Made by a program: the position numbers and the translations under genes. The notes beneath the pieces were generated by a model, which ran no database searches, was not told where the DNA came from, and saw nothing but the letters and a program-made list of their open reading frames with translations. Shown piece after piece: positions 18,524 to 27,363 of a stretch of 64,000 bases of DNA. This stretch comes from Microbacterium sp. 11MF (GTDB taxonomy: Bacteria; Actinomycetota; Actinomycetes; Actinomycetales; Microbacteriaceae), in assembly GCF_000383475.1 (NCBI RefSeq), contig NZ_KB911460.1, forward strand, positions 124,001 through 188,000, in the 5' to 3' direction. Numbering within the stretch: position 1 is the first letter of the stretch; the number at the start of each line of letters is the position of its first letter.

Positions 18524-19072
18524 ATGCGCCGCCCGCTCCTCGCCTTGACCGCTCTCACGCTGTCGCTCGGTCTGAGCGGCTGCATCTCCACGACGGGGGT
18601 GGAAGACGCGGCGCCCTCGCCGAGTCCGTCCATGCCGGTGTCGTCCGCGCCGTCGCCGTCCTCGACTCCGTCCCCGTCTGCATCGCCGGAGTCCGAGGAG
18701 CCGGCGGACCCGCCGTACGACATCCCTGTCGAGGATCCGCTCGAGGCGAGCCGACTCGTCTTCACCGGTGACGCGGTCGGCGTCGAGCCCGTGACCTCCC
18801 TGAACGTGTCGGCCAGCGCGGTGCGCGACCAGGAGTACACCCTGGAATTCGACTGCATCCCGCGTGACGCGACCATCACCCTCTCGTTGAGTCCCGCGGC
18901 CGGCGAGGACGAGCCGCCCGTGACGATCAAGGGGCCCATCACGGTCACGCAGGGGTGCGGTGCCCCGGGGCGTCTGACGGGAATCACCGTCGACCGCATG
19001 GTCGGCATCCAGATCACGGCGATCACCGACGGCGTGGATCGGGCGTGGGCGATCCTCCGCGCGGCCGACTGA
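18524..19072 (+). CDS. Putative secreted lipoprotein, Ser/Pro-rich linker
   Basis: 182 residues. The signal peptide (MRRPLLALTALTLSLGLSGC) ends in a lipobox with Cys20. A flexible linker of Ser, Pro and Ala follows (residues about 30-60), and then a globular C-terminal part of about 120 residues with two cysteines (FDCIP and TQGCG) that could form a disulphide. The family is not recognised; it should be anchored on the outer face of the membrane. The ATG is 6 nt after TACCCT (18512-18517) with no ribosome binding site. Confidence 0.75.
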   Translation: MRRPLLALTALTLSLGLSGCISTTGVEDAAPSPSPSMPVSSAPSPSSTPSPSASPESEEPADPPYDIPVEDPLEASRLVFTGDAVGVEPVTSLNVSASAVRDQEYTLEFDCIPRDATITLSLSPAAGEDEPPVTIKGPITVTQGCGAPGRLTGITVDRMVGIQITAITDGVDRAWAILRAAD

Positions 19073-19099
19073 CGACTGCGGCTTCATCTCGAACAGGCG

Positions 19100-19117
19100 T
19101 ATAGTCCACATGGACTA
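19100..19117 (+). promoter_or_regulatory. -10 element with overlapping palindromic operator upstream of padR
   Basis: TATAGT (19100-19105) is a near-consensus -10. It overlaps the palindrome TAGTCCA-CA-TGGACTA (19102-19117), whose 7-bp arms are perfect. Occupancy would block the promoter of the padR-exporter operon. The PadR protein encoded next is the obvious candidate. Confidence 0.8.
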
Positions 19118-19136
19118 ATCGCTCGGAGGGAGGCCC

Positions 19137-19760
19137 ATGACGGATGCCGTCTCGCGGCTCACCCCCACCGCGATCATGCTCCTCGCGCTGCTGCACGAGG
19201 ACGACATGCACACCTACGAGATGGTGCGCCTGCTGCGCGAGCGCCGAGCCGATCGCATGATCGCCCTGACCCACGGCACGATCTACCACACGGTCGCCCG
19301 CCTCGAGCGGCAGGGTCATATCGCCGAGGTCGGCAGCGACCGCGCCGGCAACCGGCCCGAACGCACGACGTACACGTTGACGGATGCCGGTGACACCGCG
19401 CTCCTCGTCTGGATCCGTCGCGAGCTGGTCTCGATCGACGACCCCGAGCGGTTCCGGATCGCGCTCACCGAGGCGCACAACCTCGGCCGGGACGAGGTGA
19501 TCGCGCTGCTCGACGCGCGGCGGGAGGGACTCGCGGCATCCCTGAATGCGCACCGGAGTGCCCGCGAGACCGCGATCGCGCACGGGTCCCATCCCCAGTT
19601 CCTCATCGAAGTCCACCGGCAGGCCGCCCTGCTCGCCGCCGACATCGCCTGGCTCGACGAAGCGGTCGAGTTCATCCGTCGTCCCGACACCGTCTGGGGT
19701 GTCGTCGACATCCCCGTCACCGACCGCTATCTGGCACAGAGAGAATCCGCACGCACATGA
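19137..19760 (+). CDS. PadR family transcriptional regulator (with C-terminal domain)
   Basis: 207 residues. The winged helix (MLLALLHEDDMHTYEMVRLL, then THGTIYHTVARLERQGHI) is typical of PadR, followed by a long helical C-terminal dimerisation domain. An ideal GGAGGGAGG ribosome binding site precedes the ATG. Its stop overlaps the start of a DHA2 exporter (ATGA). PadR-exporter pairs usually sense a toxic compound that the pump expels; the palindrome over the -10 suggests autorepression. The ligand is unknown. Confidence 0.92.
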   Translation: MTDAVSRLTPTAIMLLALLHEDDMHTYEMVRLLRERRADRMIALTHGTIYHTVARLERQGHIAEVGSDRAGNRPERTTYTLTDAGDTALLVWIRRELVSIDDPERFRIALTEAHNLGRDEVIALLDARREGLAASLNAHRSARETAIAHGSHPQFLIEVHRQAALLAADIAWLDEAVEFIRRPDTVWGVVDIPVTDRYLAQRESART

Positions 19761-21247
19761 GCGAGAGCACGACCACCGTCCGCACGCCGGGCGCACCCCC
19801 CGCCCCATCGAATCCGTGGCCCGCCCTCTGGGCGCTCGTCCTCGGGTTCTTCATGATCCTCGTCGACACCACGATCGTCTCGGTCGCGAACCCCGCCATC
19901 AAGGCGGCCCTCGACCCGTCGACGAGCAACCTCGACAACGTCGTGTGGGTCACATCCGCCTACCTCCTGACGTACGCCGTGCCGCTGCTGGTCACCGGGC
20001 GGCTCGGAGATCGGTTCGGGCCGAAGAACATCTACCTCATCGGGCTCGCGATCTTCACGCTCGCCTCGCTCGCCTGCGGCCTGTCGGGTTCGCTCGAGAT
20101 GCTGATCCTCGCGCGCGCCGCGCAGGGCCTCGGCGCCGCGCTCATGACGCCGCAGACGATGGCCGTCATCACCCGCACCTTCCCCGCCGAGCGGCGCGGA
20201 GCGGCCATGGGCCTCTGGGGTGCGACCGCCGGTGTCGCCACCCTCGTCGGACCGCTCGCGGGCGGGCTGCTCGTCGACGGCTTCGGCTGGGAATGGATCT
20301 TCTTCGTCAACATCCCGGTCGGCATCATCGCCTTCGTCCTCGCCGTGCGGCTCGTCCCGCAGCTCGAGACGCATCCGCACCGCTTCGACGTCCTCGGCGT
20401 GGTCCTGAGCGCGGTCGCCCTGTTCCTCATCGTCTTCGGGCTGCAGGAGGGTCAGCACTACGAGTGGGCCGCATGGGTCTGGGTCATGATCGTCGCCGGC
20501 GTCGCCGTGCTCGCGGTCTTCGTGTGGACGCAGGCGCGCACCAAGAGCGAACCCCTCGTGCCGCTCGAACTGTTCCGCGACCGGAACTTCGCGATCTCGA
20601 ACCTCGCGATCGCCGCCGTCGGTTTCACCGTCACGAGCATGGCGCTGCCGATGGCGTTCTTCACGCAGCTCGCGCGCGGTCTCACCCCGACCGAGTCGGC
20701 GCTGCTGCTCATCCCGATGGCGGTGCTGTCGGGTGTGCTCGCACCCTTCGCGGGTCGCATCCTCGATCGCGTCGACCCGCGCGTGCTGCTCGTTCCCGGC
20801 CTGTCGCTCATGGTGATCGGGCTCATCGGGTACGTGCTCCTCATGAACACCGAGGCGCCCGTCCTGCTGCTGCTCATCCCCTCGGCCGTCATCGGCGTCG
20901 CGAACGCCGGCATGTGGGGTCCGCTGGCGACGACCGCGACCCGCAACCTCCCGCCGAAGCAGGCGGGCGCCGGTTCGGGCATCTACAACACGACGCGCAC
21001 GATCGGTTCGGTCATCGGCTCCGCCGCGATCGCCGCCGTCATGCAGGCGCGCCTCGAGGCGAACCTGCCCGGTGCCGGAGACGCCGCCGGCGGCGACTTC
21101 GGAGGCGGTGGCGGGATGCCGCCCGCCGTCGCCGAGGGATTCTCGACCGCCATGGGTCAGGCCATGCTGCTGCCGGCCGCCGTCATCGCGGTGGGCGTCG
21201 TGCTGGTGCTGTTCCTGCGCCGCCCGGCGCACCTCGCTAAGCGCTGA
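19757..21247 (+). CDS. DHA2 family MFS drug exporter (EmrB/QacA-like)
   Basis: 496 residues with the 14-helix layout of DHA2 transporters. Helix 1 (FFMILVDTTIVSVANPAIKA) carries the family Asp, motif A reads GRLGDRFGPKNIYL, and motif C lies in GLWGATAGVATLVGPLAGG. The last loop before the final helix is rich in Gly and Ala (DAAGGDFGGGGGMPP). It exports hydrophobic or cationic compounds with protons. Coupled to the PadR gene by ATGA. It is convergent with purD, 7 bp away. Confidence 0.92.
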   Translation: MSESTTTVRTPGAPPAPSNPWPALWALVLGFFMILVDTTIVSVANPAIKAALDPSTSNLDNVVWVTSAYLLTYAVPLLVTGRLGDRFGPKNIYLIGLAIFTLASLACGLSGSLEMLILARAAQGLGAALMTPQTMAVITRTFPAERRGAAMGLWGATAGVATLVGPLAGGLLVDGFGWEWIFFVNIPVGIIAFVLAVRLVPQLETHPHRFDVLGVVLSAVALFLIVFGLQEGQHYEWAAWVWVMIVAGVAVLAVFVWTQARTKSEPLVPLELFRDRNFAISNLAIAAVGFTVTSMALPMAFFTQLARGLTPTESALLLIPMAVLSGVLAPFAGRILDRVDPRVLLVPGLSLMVIGLIGYVLLMNTEAPVLLLLIPSAVIGVANAGMWGPLATTATRNLPPKQAGAGSGIYNTTRTIGSVIGSAAIAAVMQARLEANLPGAGDAAGGDFGGGGGMPPAVAEGFSTAMGQAMLLPAAVIAVGVVLVLFLRRPAHLAKR

Positions 21248-21254
21248 GGTTCGC

Positions 21255-22526
21255 CTAGTTCGAGGCGCTGAGCGCGATGTCGCGGCGATAGTGCGCCCCC
21301 TCGAGCGAGATCTGCTCGAGGGCGGCGTACGCCCGGCCGCGCGCGTCGGCGAGGTCCGTGCCGAGGGCCACGACGTTCAGCACGCGGCCGCCGGTCGCGA
21401 CGAGTCCGCCGTCGGCGCTCTTCGTCGCCGCGTGGGCGAGGTGGACGCCGTCGACGGATGCCGCGGCATCCGTTCCCGTGAGGGGGCGACCCGTGATCGG
21501 CTGCTCGGGGTATCCCTCGCTGGCCAGCACGACGGTGACGGCTGCCTCGGCTGAGAACTCGGGAGCGGGCTCCGACTCGAGCGTGCCGCTCGCGGCGGCG
21601 AGCAGCAGCCGCGACAGCGGGGTCGTCAGCCGGGGGAGGACGACCTGGGTCTCGGGGTCGCCGAAGCGCGCGTTGAACTCGATGACCTTCACGCCGGCGT
21701 CGGTCAGGATGAGCCCGGCGTAGAGCAGTCCGATGAACGGGGTGCCCTCGGCATCCAGCTGACGGATGACGGGTTCGGCGACCTCGGCGGTGACCTGCGC
21801 GACGAACGCCTCTTCGCTGCCGAAGCGGTCGGTCAGCCAGGGGAGGGGCGAGTACGCACCCATGCCGCCCGTGTTGGGGCCCTCATCGCCGTCGAGCGCG
21901 CGCTTGAAGTCCTGCGCGGGACTGAGCGCGCGGACGGTGTCACCGTCGCTCAGGAAGAAGAGCGAAACCTCGGGACCGGCGAGGAACTCCTCGACGAGCA
22001 CGGGGCCGCTCGGCAGGTACGTGTCGGCATGGGCGAGGGCCGCCTCCCGGTCGGACGTGACGATGACGCCCTTGCCGGCAGCGAGTCCGTCGGCCTTCAC
22101 GACGTAGGGGGCGCCGTATTCGTCGATCGCGGCGGCGACCTCGTCGCGGGTCTGCGCGCGCGCCGCGCGTCCGGTCGGGACACCGGCGGCATCCATGATC
22201 CGCTTCGCGAACGCCTTCGACCCCTCCATCTGCGCGGCAGCCTTGCCAGGTCCGAAGACGGGGATGCCGCGCTCGCGCAGTGCATCGGCGACGCCCGCGA
22301 CGAGGGGCGCTTCGGGGCCGATCACGACGAGGTCGATGTGCTCCTCGTTGGCGAAGGCGGTGACGGCGGCGGGGTCGTTCTGGTCGAGGTTCCCGACGAG
22401 AGTCGCGTCGGCGGCGATGCCGGCGTTGCCGGGGGCCGCGAAGATCTCGTGCCCGGCGCCTTCGGCGACCAGAGCGAGGATGATGGCGTGCTCGCGCGCG
22501 CCCGAGCCGAGGACCAGGATCTTCAC
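21255..22526 (-). CDS. purD: Phosphoribosylamine-glycine ligase (GAR synthetase)
   Basis: 423 residues, the family length. It makes GAR, the second step of purine synthesis. The N-terminus [14 protein letters not shown], the ATP-grasp loop [13 protein letters not shown] and the late motif [14 protein letters not shown] are diagnostic. The start is GTG (22524-22526), 6 nt after TAGTCT (minus strand 22538-22533), without a ribosome binding site. It is divergent from the sterol-carrier family gene whose start is 45 bp away. Confidence 0.97.
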   Translation of the reverse strand: MKILVLGSGAREHAIILALVAEGAGHEIFAAPGNAGIAADATLVGNLDQNDPAAVTAFANEEHIDLVVIGPEAPLVAGVADALRERGIPVFGPGKAAAQMEGSKAFAKRIMDAAGVPTGRAARAQTRDEVAAAIDEYGAPYVVKADGLAAGKGVIVTSDREAALAHADTYLPSGPVLVEEFLAGPEVSLFFLSDGDTVRALSPAQDFKRALDGDEGPNTGGMGAYSPLPWLTDRFGSEEAFVAQVTAEVAEPVIRQLDAEGTPFIGLLYAGLILTDAGVKVIEFNARFGDPETQVVLPRLTTPLSRLLLAAASGTLESEPAPEFSAEAAVTVVLASEGYPEQPITGRPLTGTDAAASVDGVHLAHAATKSADGGLVATGGRVLNVVALGTDLADARGRAYAALEQISLEGAHYRRDIALSASN

Positions 22527-22570
22527 CCCGCCAGACTACCGAGCGCCGCCCGCGCGTTACGGTGACATCT

Positions 22571-22924
22571 ATGGCCCGCACCATCACCACCGGAGACGGG
22601 CGCGACGCGCTCGCCGCCGTCGCCGCCGGCGGGGCGGCGCGCACCGACCTCGCCACCGCCGTCCGCTATCTGCTGCAGCTGCTCGTCGAGAAGGCGCCCG
22701 GCAACTCGGTCGAAGTGCGCGTTCCTCCGTTCGGCGCCGTGCAGGTGGTCGAGGGGCCGCGCCACACGCGCGGTACCCCTCCGAACGTGATCGAGACGGA
22801 TGCCGCGACCTGGATCGCGCTCGCCACCGGCCAGACCGCCTGGGCCGACGCCGTCACGGCCGGCTCCGTCCGCGCGTCGGGCGTGCGCGCCAACCTCGAC
22901 GGGCTCCTGCCGCTCCGTCCCTGA
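22571..22924 (+). CDS. Sterol carrier family-like protein (SCP2-like fold, actinobacterial)
   Basis: 117 residues from ATG 22571, which is 7 nt after TACGGT (22558-22563); a GTG at 22562 would overlap that hexamer and is less likely. The protein has an N-terminal helical part ([17 protein letters not shown]), a central region [17 protein letters not shown] and a C-terminal [19 protein letters not shown] helix that resembles SCP2-like domains of actinobacterial MDMPI-type proteins. These small proteins are often found near purine genes (purD, purM and purF are close). Function is not known. Confidence 0.75.
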   Translation: MARTITTGDGRDALAAVAAGGAARTDLATAVRYLLQLLVEKAPGNSVEVRVPPFGAVQVVEGPRHTRGTPPNVIETDAATWIALATGQTAWADAVTAGSVRASGVRANLDGLLPLRP

Positions 22925-22972
22925 CCTCTCCGCACCCGCCCGCCGGTACGATCGCCTGCGGAGAGGAACCGC

Positions 22973-23725
22973 ATGCAGGCACGACACCTCGGGGTGGACG
23001 CGCGATCGGCGATCCTCGTGATCGCACTGGCGGCCGCTCTCCTCCCCGTCACCGCGCTCCCCGCCCAGGCCGCGCCCCGTACGTGCACCGTCTCGCAGGC
23101 GACGGCGGTGTGGGCTGCCGGTGCCACCGAGGTGCAGGCGAGCGGGTCGCTCGCCGCCGCTGACGGGACCCTCACCTTCGACAAGGGCACGGGCGTGTTG
23201 GAGCCGGTGGCTCCGTCGGGCAGTGCCAGCTTCGACGGCACGCTCGCGTACACGAGTGCAGCCGGCGTGAAGACGACACTCTCTGCGCCGACCCTCGTCA
23301 TCGACGGCGGCAAGGGATCCCTCCTCTTCGACGTGCAACCCGAGGGCGCCGACCAGATGCCGCAGGCTCCGCTGGCGACGGTCGATCTGCGGGCCGCCGC
23401 GGTCTCGGAGTCGGGCGACACCGTCAACCTCGACGGCGTGGGCGCGGCGACCGAGCTGACCGCCGAGGGCCGCGATGTCCTCTGGTCGGGAGCCGCCGGC
23501 ACGTTCGACCTGACCGTCGTCGCGACCTGCACGACCGCCGAGCCCGCCGCGGCGCCGGCCGGTGACGAAGCGGATGCCGGGGGCACCGGCATCCTGGTCC
23601 CGGTAGTCGTGGTGGGGATCGCGGCCCTTCTCGCCGCCCTGCTGGCCGTCGGGTCGGTGCAGCGGCGAAAGCGCAACAGCGCCCGCTCGGCGCAGCCCGA
23701 GCCGATCGTCGACCCGCTTCCCTGA
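22973..23725 (+). CDS. Surface protein with HtaA-like domain
   Basis: 250 residues. It has an N-terminal signal peptide (hydrophobic core near residues 13-30, cleavage after AQA), an extracellular domain, and a C-terminal membrane helix ([20 protein letters not shown]) followed by a basic tail. The stretch [20 protein letters not shown] plus [14 protein letters not shown] resembles the beta-strand pattern of HtaA domains, which bind haem in corynebacteria; the usual haem ligands cannot be confirmed here. A TACGAT -10 (22947-22952) and a GAGAGGA ribosome binding site precede the ATG. No haem transporter genes are adjacent, so a haem role is only a possibility. Confidence 0.65.
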   Translation: MQARHLGVDARSAILVIALAAALLPVTALPAQAAPRTCTVSQATAVWAAGATEVQASGSLAAADGTLTFDKGTGVLEPVAPSGSASFDGTLAYTSAAGVKTTLSAPTLVIDGGKGSLLFDVQPEGADQMPQAPLATVDLRAAAVSESGDTVNLDGVGAATELTAEGRDVLWSGAAGTFDLTVVATCTTAEPAAAPAGDEADAGGTGILVPVVVVGIAALLAALLAVGSVQRRKRNSARSAQPEPIVDPLP

Positions 23726-23747
23726 GGCGCGGGTGGACAATGGGAGC

Positions 23748-24065
23748 ATGGCCGAGCATTCCGAATCGCACGTCGAGTCCGCTGAGCTGCGTCGGAGTCC
23801 CAAGTTCGCCGCCTTCTTCGGCGTCGGCGCTGCCCTCGGCATCCTCGTCGCCCTCATCCTGACCTTCGCCTACGGTGACGGTCAGATCAGCGAGAGCACG
23901 GGCGCGACCTACTCGCAGAGTCAGGTGTTCGGCTTCCTCCTGCTCGGCTGCGTGCCCGCCGGAGTCGCGCTCGGCGGCGTCATCGCGCTGATTTTCGACC
24001 GCGTCCTTGCGCGTCGACACCGGACGGTGCGCATCGAGCGGGAACGCGTCGAAGAGTCCGACTGA
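23748..24065 (+). CDS. Small two-helix membrane protein
   Basis: 105 residues from ATG 23748, which is 6 nt after GACAAT (23736-23741); a GTG at 23733 is in frame but would precede that -10. A charged N-terminal tail (Glu/His/Ser-rich) is followed by two hydrophobic segments (FFGVGAALGILVALILTFAY and VFGFLLLGCVPAGVALGGV) and a basic C-terminal tail. The family is not recognised by name; similar short proteins are frequent beside purine genes in Microbacteriaceae. It ends directly against the convergent next gene with no spacer. Confidence 0.7.
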   Translation: MAEHSESHVESAELRRSPKFAAFFGVGAALGILVALILTFAYGDGQISESTGATYSQSQVFGFLLLGCVPAGVALGGVIALIFDRVLARRHRTVRIERERVEESD

Positions 24066-24674
24066 TCAGGCGAGTTCGGCGATGATCGGCTGGATCGCCG
24101 GGTCGAAGGCCGCGACGTCGCCGCGCAGGCCGTCGGTGACCGCGATCGTGAGGGAACCGATCCACCACACGCCCCGCTGCGTCAGTGGGAGCACCTGCAC
24201 GTTGAGCTCGAACGAGTGCGCGCGCCGACCGACGCGTCGCTCGTGCTCGGCGATCGCGCTCGCATAGGCGCGGTAGCTGCTGGCCGACCCCGACCGGGCC
24301 TGCGCGGCGTAGCGCTCGCTCGCCCAGTTCGCGTAGGCGACGGCGTCCTCCGCCAGCGGAGCCATGGCCGCCCGCAGCTCGTCGAACCCCTCGACCGGCA
24401 GCACGGCGAGCGTCTCGAACCCGCCGACCAGATCGAGCGGGACGGGGGAGGGATGCGCCTGCGGCTCGACCGACATCGCCCAGTACGCGAGCCATTGCCG
24501 CTGCAGCACCGCCGCGTCATCGTCGTCGACGGGCTGCGCGGCGGGAGCGCCCCGCAGGTGCGGCAGCTCCTCGGGAGCACGGATGCCGAGCGCCTGGCGC
24601 ACGTACAGCGCGACGAGCACCGTCGCGCTCGCATCCTCCCGTACGACCCACTCGGGCCGTTCAGCCCCGCTCAT
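24066..24674 (-). CDS. Conserved hypothetical protein
   Basis: 202 residues, soluble, acidic, rich in Ala and Trp/Tyr, without signal peptide or membrane helix. No catalytic motif is recognised. The ATG is 6 nt after TAGGAT (minus strand 24686-24681), with no ribosome binding site. It is divergent from purM (starts 86 bp apart) and abuts the previous gene tail-to-tail. The stretch LPLTQRGVWWIGSLTIAVTD suggests a beta-rich C-terminal part. Function unknown. Confidence 0.7.
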   Translation of the reverse strand: MSGAERPEWVVREDASATVLVALYVRQALGIRAPEELPHLRGAPAAQPVDDDDAAVLQRQWLAYWAMSVEPQAHPSPVPLDLVGGFETLAVLPVEGFDELRAAMAPLAEDAVAYANWASERYAAQARSGSASSYRAYASAIAEHERRVGRRAHSFELNVQVLPLTQRGVWWIGSLTIAVTDGLRGDVAAFDPAIQPIIAELA

Positions 24675-24759
24675 GGCGACATCCTATGGCTCCCCTGTGG
24701 CCGGCGTCCCGTGGCGACGATGGCGGATCACCCTGTCCGGTGACCGGTAGGCTGTGCGG

Positions 24760-25872
24760 GTGGCCGCCACCCCCACCAATCCCTATTCCGCTGCCGGCGT
24801 CGACACCGCGGCGGGAGACCTCGCCGTCGAGTTGATGAAATCGGCCGTCCGTCGAACCCAGGGCCCTGAGGTCCTCGGGGGTGTGGGCGGCTTCGCCGGA
24901 CTCTTCGACGCATCCGCTCTGCTCGGCTGCGCCAAGCCGCTGCTTGCGACCTCGACCGACGGCGTCGGCACGAAGGTCGCCATCGCGCAGGCGATCGACA
25001 AGCACGACACGATCGGCCAGGACCTCGTCGGCATGGTCGTCGACGACATCGTCGTGGTCGGGGCGAAGCCCCTCTTCATGACGGACTACATCGCGACGGG
25101 CAAGGTCTTCCCCGAGCGGATCGCCGACATCGTCCGCGGCATCGCCGACGGCTGCACGGCGACCGGCACCGCGCTGGTGGGCGGCGAGACCGCCGAGCAC
25201 CCCGGACTCCTCGGCATCAACGACTACGACGTCGCGGGCGCGGCGACGGGTGTCGTCGAAGCGGACGCCGTCCTCGGTGCCGACCGCGTGCGTTCGGGCG
25301 ACGTCGTGCTGGCCCTCGCCTCGAGCGGCCCGCACTCGAACGGCTACTCGCTCATCCGCCACATCATCGCGAACGCCGGCATCGGCTACGGCGACAACGC
25401 CGCCGACTTCGGCCGGACGTGGGGCGAGGAGCTCCTCGAGCCGACGCGCCTCTACACGTCGCCGCTGCTGCGCGCGATCGACGCGCACCCGGGGGCGATG
25501 CACTCGCTCAGCCACGTGACCGGCGGCGGCATCGCCGCCAACCTCGCGCGCGTGCTGCCGGTCGGCACCTGGGTCGACATCGACCGCTCCACCTGGTCGC
25601 CGTCACCCGTGTTCCGCGTCCTCGCCGACATCGGCGGGCTGACGCTCGAGCAGACCGAGGGCACCTGGAACCTCGGCGTCGGCTTCCTCGCAGTCGTCTC
25701 CGCCGAGACCGCCGACGCCGCGGCATCCACCCTCTCTGCGGAGGGCATCCACACCTGGCAGGTCGGGACGGTGTCGGATGCGGCACTGCCGGCCGGCGAC
25801 TACGAGCAGGGCGCGAAGGGCGTCGACGGTGGCGCAGTGCGCCTGGTCGGCTCCTACGCAGAAACGGACTGA
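24760..25872 (+). CDS. purM: Phosphoribosylformylglycinamidine cyclo-ligase (AIR synthetase)
   Basis: 370 residues from GTG 24760. PurM closes the imidazole ring to give AIR. Diagnostic segments: STDGVGTKVAIA, the metal and phosphate loop GGETAEHPGLL, and SGPHSNGYSLIR. A GTG at 24754 also reads in frame, but it would begin inside the spacer after TAGGCT (24748-24753); the GTG at 24760 is exactly 6 nt after this hexamer, so I choose it as a leaderless start. purF follows after 9 nt. Confidence 0.96.
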   Translation: MAATPTNPYSAAGVDTAAGDLAVELMKSAVRRTQGPEVLGGVGGFAGLFDASALLGCAKPLLATSTDGVGTKVAIAQAIDKHDTIGQDLVGMVVDDIVVVGAKPLFMTDYIATGKVFPERIADIVRGIADGCTATGTALVGGETAEHPGLLGINDYDVAGAATGVVEADAVLGADRVRSGDVVLALASSGPHSNGYSLIRHIIANAGIGYGDNAADFGRTWGEELLEPTRLYTSPLLRAIDAHPGAMHSLSHVTGGGIAANLARVLPVGTWVDIDRSTWSPSPVFRVLADIGGLTLEQTEGTWNLGVGFLAVVSAETADAAASTLSAEGIHTWQVGTVSDAALPAGDYEQGAKGVDGGAVRLVGSYAETD

Positions 25873-25881
25873 GCTACACCT

Positions 25882-27345
25882 ATGTGCGGAATCGTCGGCG
25901 TCGTCGCTCAGGGACCCGCCAACCAAGAGGTCTACGACGCCCTGCTGCTGCTACAGCACCGCGGGCAGGATTCGACCGGCATCGCGACCGCCGAGGCCAG
26001 CGGCATCTTCCACATCGCGAAGAACCGCGGCATGGTCCGCGAGGCGTTCCGCACCCGCGACATGCGCTCGCTGCTCGGCACGATCGGCCTCGGCCACGTC
26101 CGCTACGCGACGAAGGGCACCGCCTCGAACGAGGAGGAGGCGCAGCCGTTCTACGTCAACGCCCCGTACGGCATCGTCCTCGTCCACAACGGCAACCTGA
26201 CGAACACGCGCGAGCTCACCGAGGAGCTCTTCCGCACCGACCGTCGTCACCTCAACACGAGCTCCGATACCGAGCTGCTCGTGAACGTCCTCGCGAACGA
26301 GCTGCAGCAGGTCATCTCGGGCCTCGAGCTCGACCACGAGCAGATCTTCGAGGCCGTTACGCGCGTCCACCAGCGCGTCGAGGGCTCGTACGCCGCGATC
26401 GCCCTGATCGCCGGCTACGGGCTGCTGTCCTTCCGTGATCCCTTCGGCATCCGCCCTCTGATCCTCGGCACCCGCAAGGCCGAGAACGGCCGGTACGAGT
26501 GGACGGTCGCCTCCGAATCGCTCGTCCTCGAGAACGCCGGCTTCGAGGTCGTCCGCGACGTCGAGCCGGGCGAGGCCGTGTTCATCGACCTCGAAGGCAA
26601 CCTGTTCACGCAGCAGGTCGCGCCGAGCCCTCAGCTCGTGCCGTGCTCGTTCGAATACGTCTACCTCGCGCGTCCCGACTCGGTCATGAACGGCATCTCC
26701 GTCTACGAGGCGCGCCTGCGCATGGGCGAGCGCCTCGCCGACACGATCGCGAAGTACACCCCCGAGGGGTCGATCGACGTCGTCATGCCGATCCCCGACT
26801 CGTCTCGTCCCGCCGCGATGCAGGTCGCGCGCAAGCTCGGCATCGAGTACCGCGAGGGCTTCTACAAGAACCGCTACATCGGCCGGACGTTCATCATGCC
26901 GGGGCAGGCGATCCGCAAGAAGAGCGTGCGCCAGAAGCTCAATGCGATGTCCACCGAGTTCAAGGGCAAGAACGTCCTCCTCATCGACGATTCGATCGTG
27001 CGCGGCACGACCTCGAAGGAGATCATCCAGATGGCTCGGGATGCCGGGGCGAAGTCGGTGACGTTCGCCTCCGCCGCGCCGCCCATCCGCTTCCCCCACG
27101 TCTACGGCATCAACATGCCGTCGCGTCACGAACTCGTCGCCTACAACCGGACGATCCCCGAGATCGCCGAGGAACTCGGCTGCGACTACCTCGTCTACCA
27201 GGAGATCGACGACCTCAAGGCGGCGATCCTCGAGGGCGCGCCCGACGTCGAAGACCTCGACATGAGCTGCTTCGACGGCCGGTACGTCACGGGAACCGTG
27301 AGTGACGAGTACCTCGCCTGGGTCGAGGGCACGCAGGAGTCCTGA
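25882..27345 (+). CDS. purF: Amidophosphoribosyltransferase
   Basis: 487 residues. PurF starts the pathway by making phosphoribosylamine from PRPP and glutamine. Cys2 (MCGIVGVV) is the Ntn glutaminase nucleophile; there is no propeptide, only Met to remove. The PRPP loop VLLIDDSIVRGTTSKEI is near residue 370. Only two of the four cysteines that bind the 4Fe-4S cluster in the Bacillus enzyme are evident (PCSFEYVYLA and SCFDGRYVTG; the CxxC pair is MxxC-like here), so a cluster is doubtful. It forms an operon with purM. No clear ribosome binding site lies in the 9-nt gap. Confidence 0.96.
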   Translation: MCGIVGVVAQGPANQEVYDALLLLQHRGQDSTGIATAEASGIFHIAKNRGMVREAFRTRDMRSLLGTIGLGHVRYATKGTASNEEEAQPFYVNAPYGIVLVHNGNLTNTRELTEELFRTDRRHLNTSSDTELLVNVLANELQQVISGLELDHEQIFEAVTRVHQRVEGSYAAIALIAGYGLLSFRDPFGIRPLILGTRKAENGRYEWTVASESLVLENAGFEVVRDVEPGEAVFIDLEGNLFTQQVAPSPQLVPCSFEYVYLARPDSVMNGISVYEARLRMGERLADTIAKYTPEGSIDVVMPIPDSSRPAAMQVARKLGIEYREGFYKNRYIGRTFIMPGQAIRKKSVRQKLNAMSTEFKGKNVLLIDDSIVRGTTSKEIIQMARDAGAKSVTFASAAPPIRFPHVYGINMPSRHELVAYNRTIPEIAEELGCDYLVYQEIDDLKAAILEGAPDVEDLDMSCFDGRYVTGTVSDEYLAWVEGTQES

Positions 27346-27363
27346 GCCGCCTAGGCTGAATCG

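Noticed and set aside
25882..27345. Frameshift or truncation in purF
   Set aside because: The frame is open at full length with both domains; the absent propeptide is normal for Met-Cys starting enzymes.
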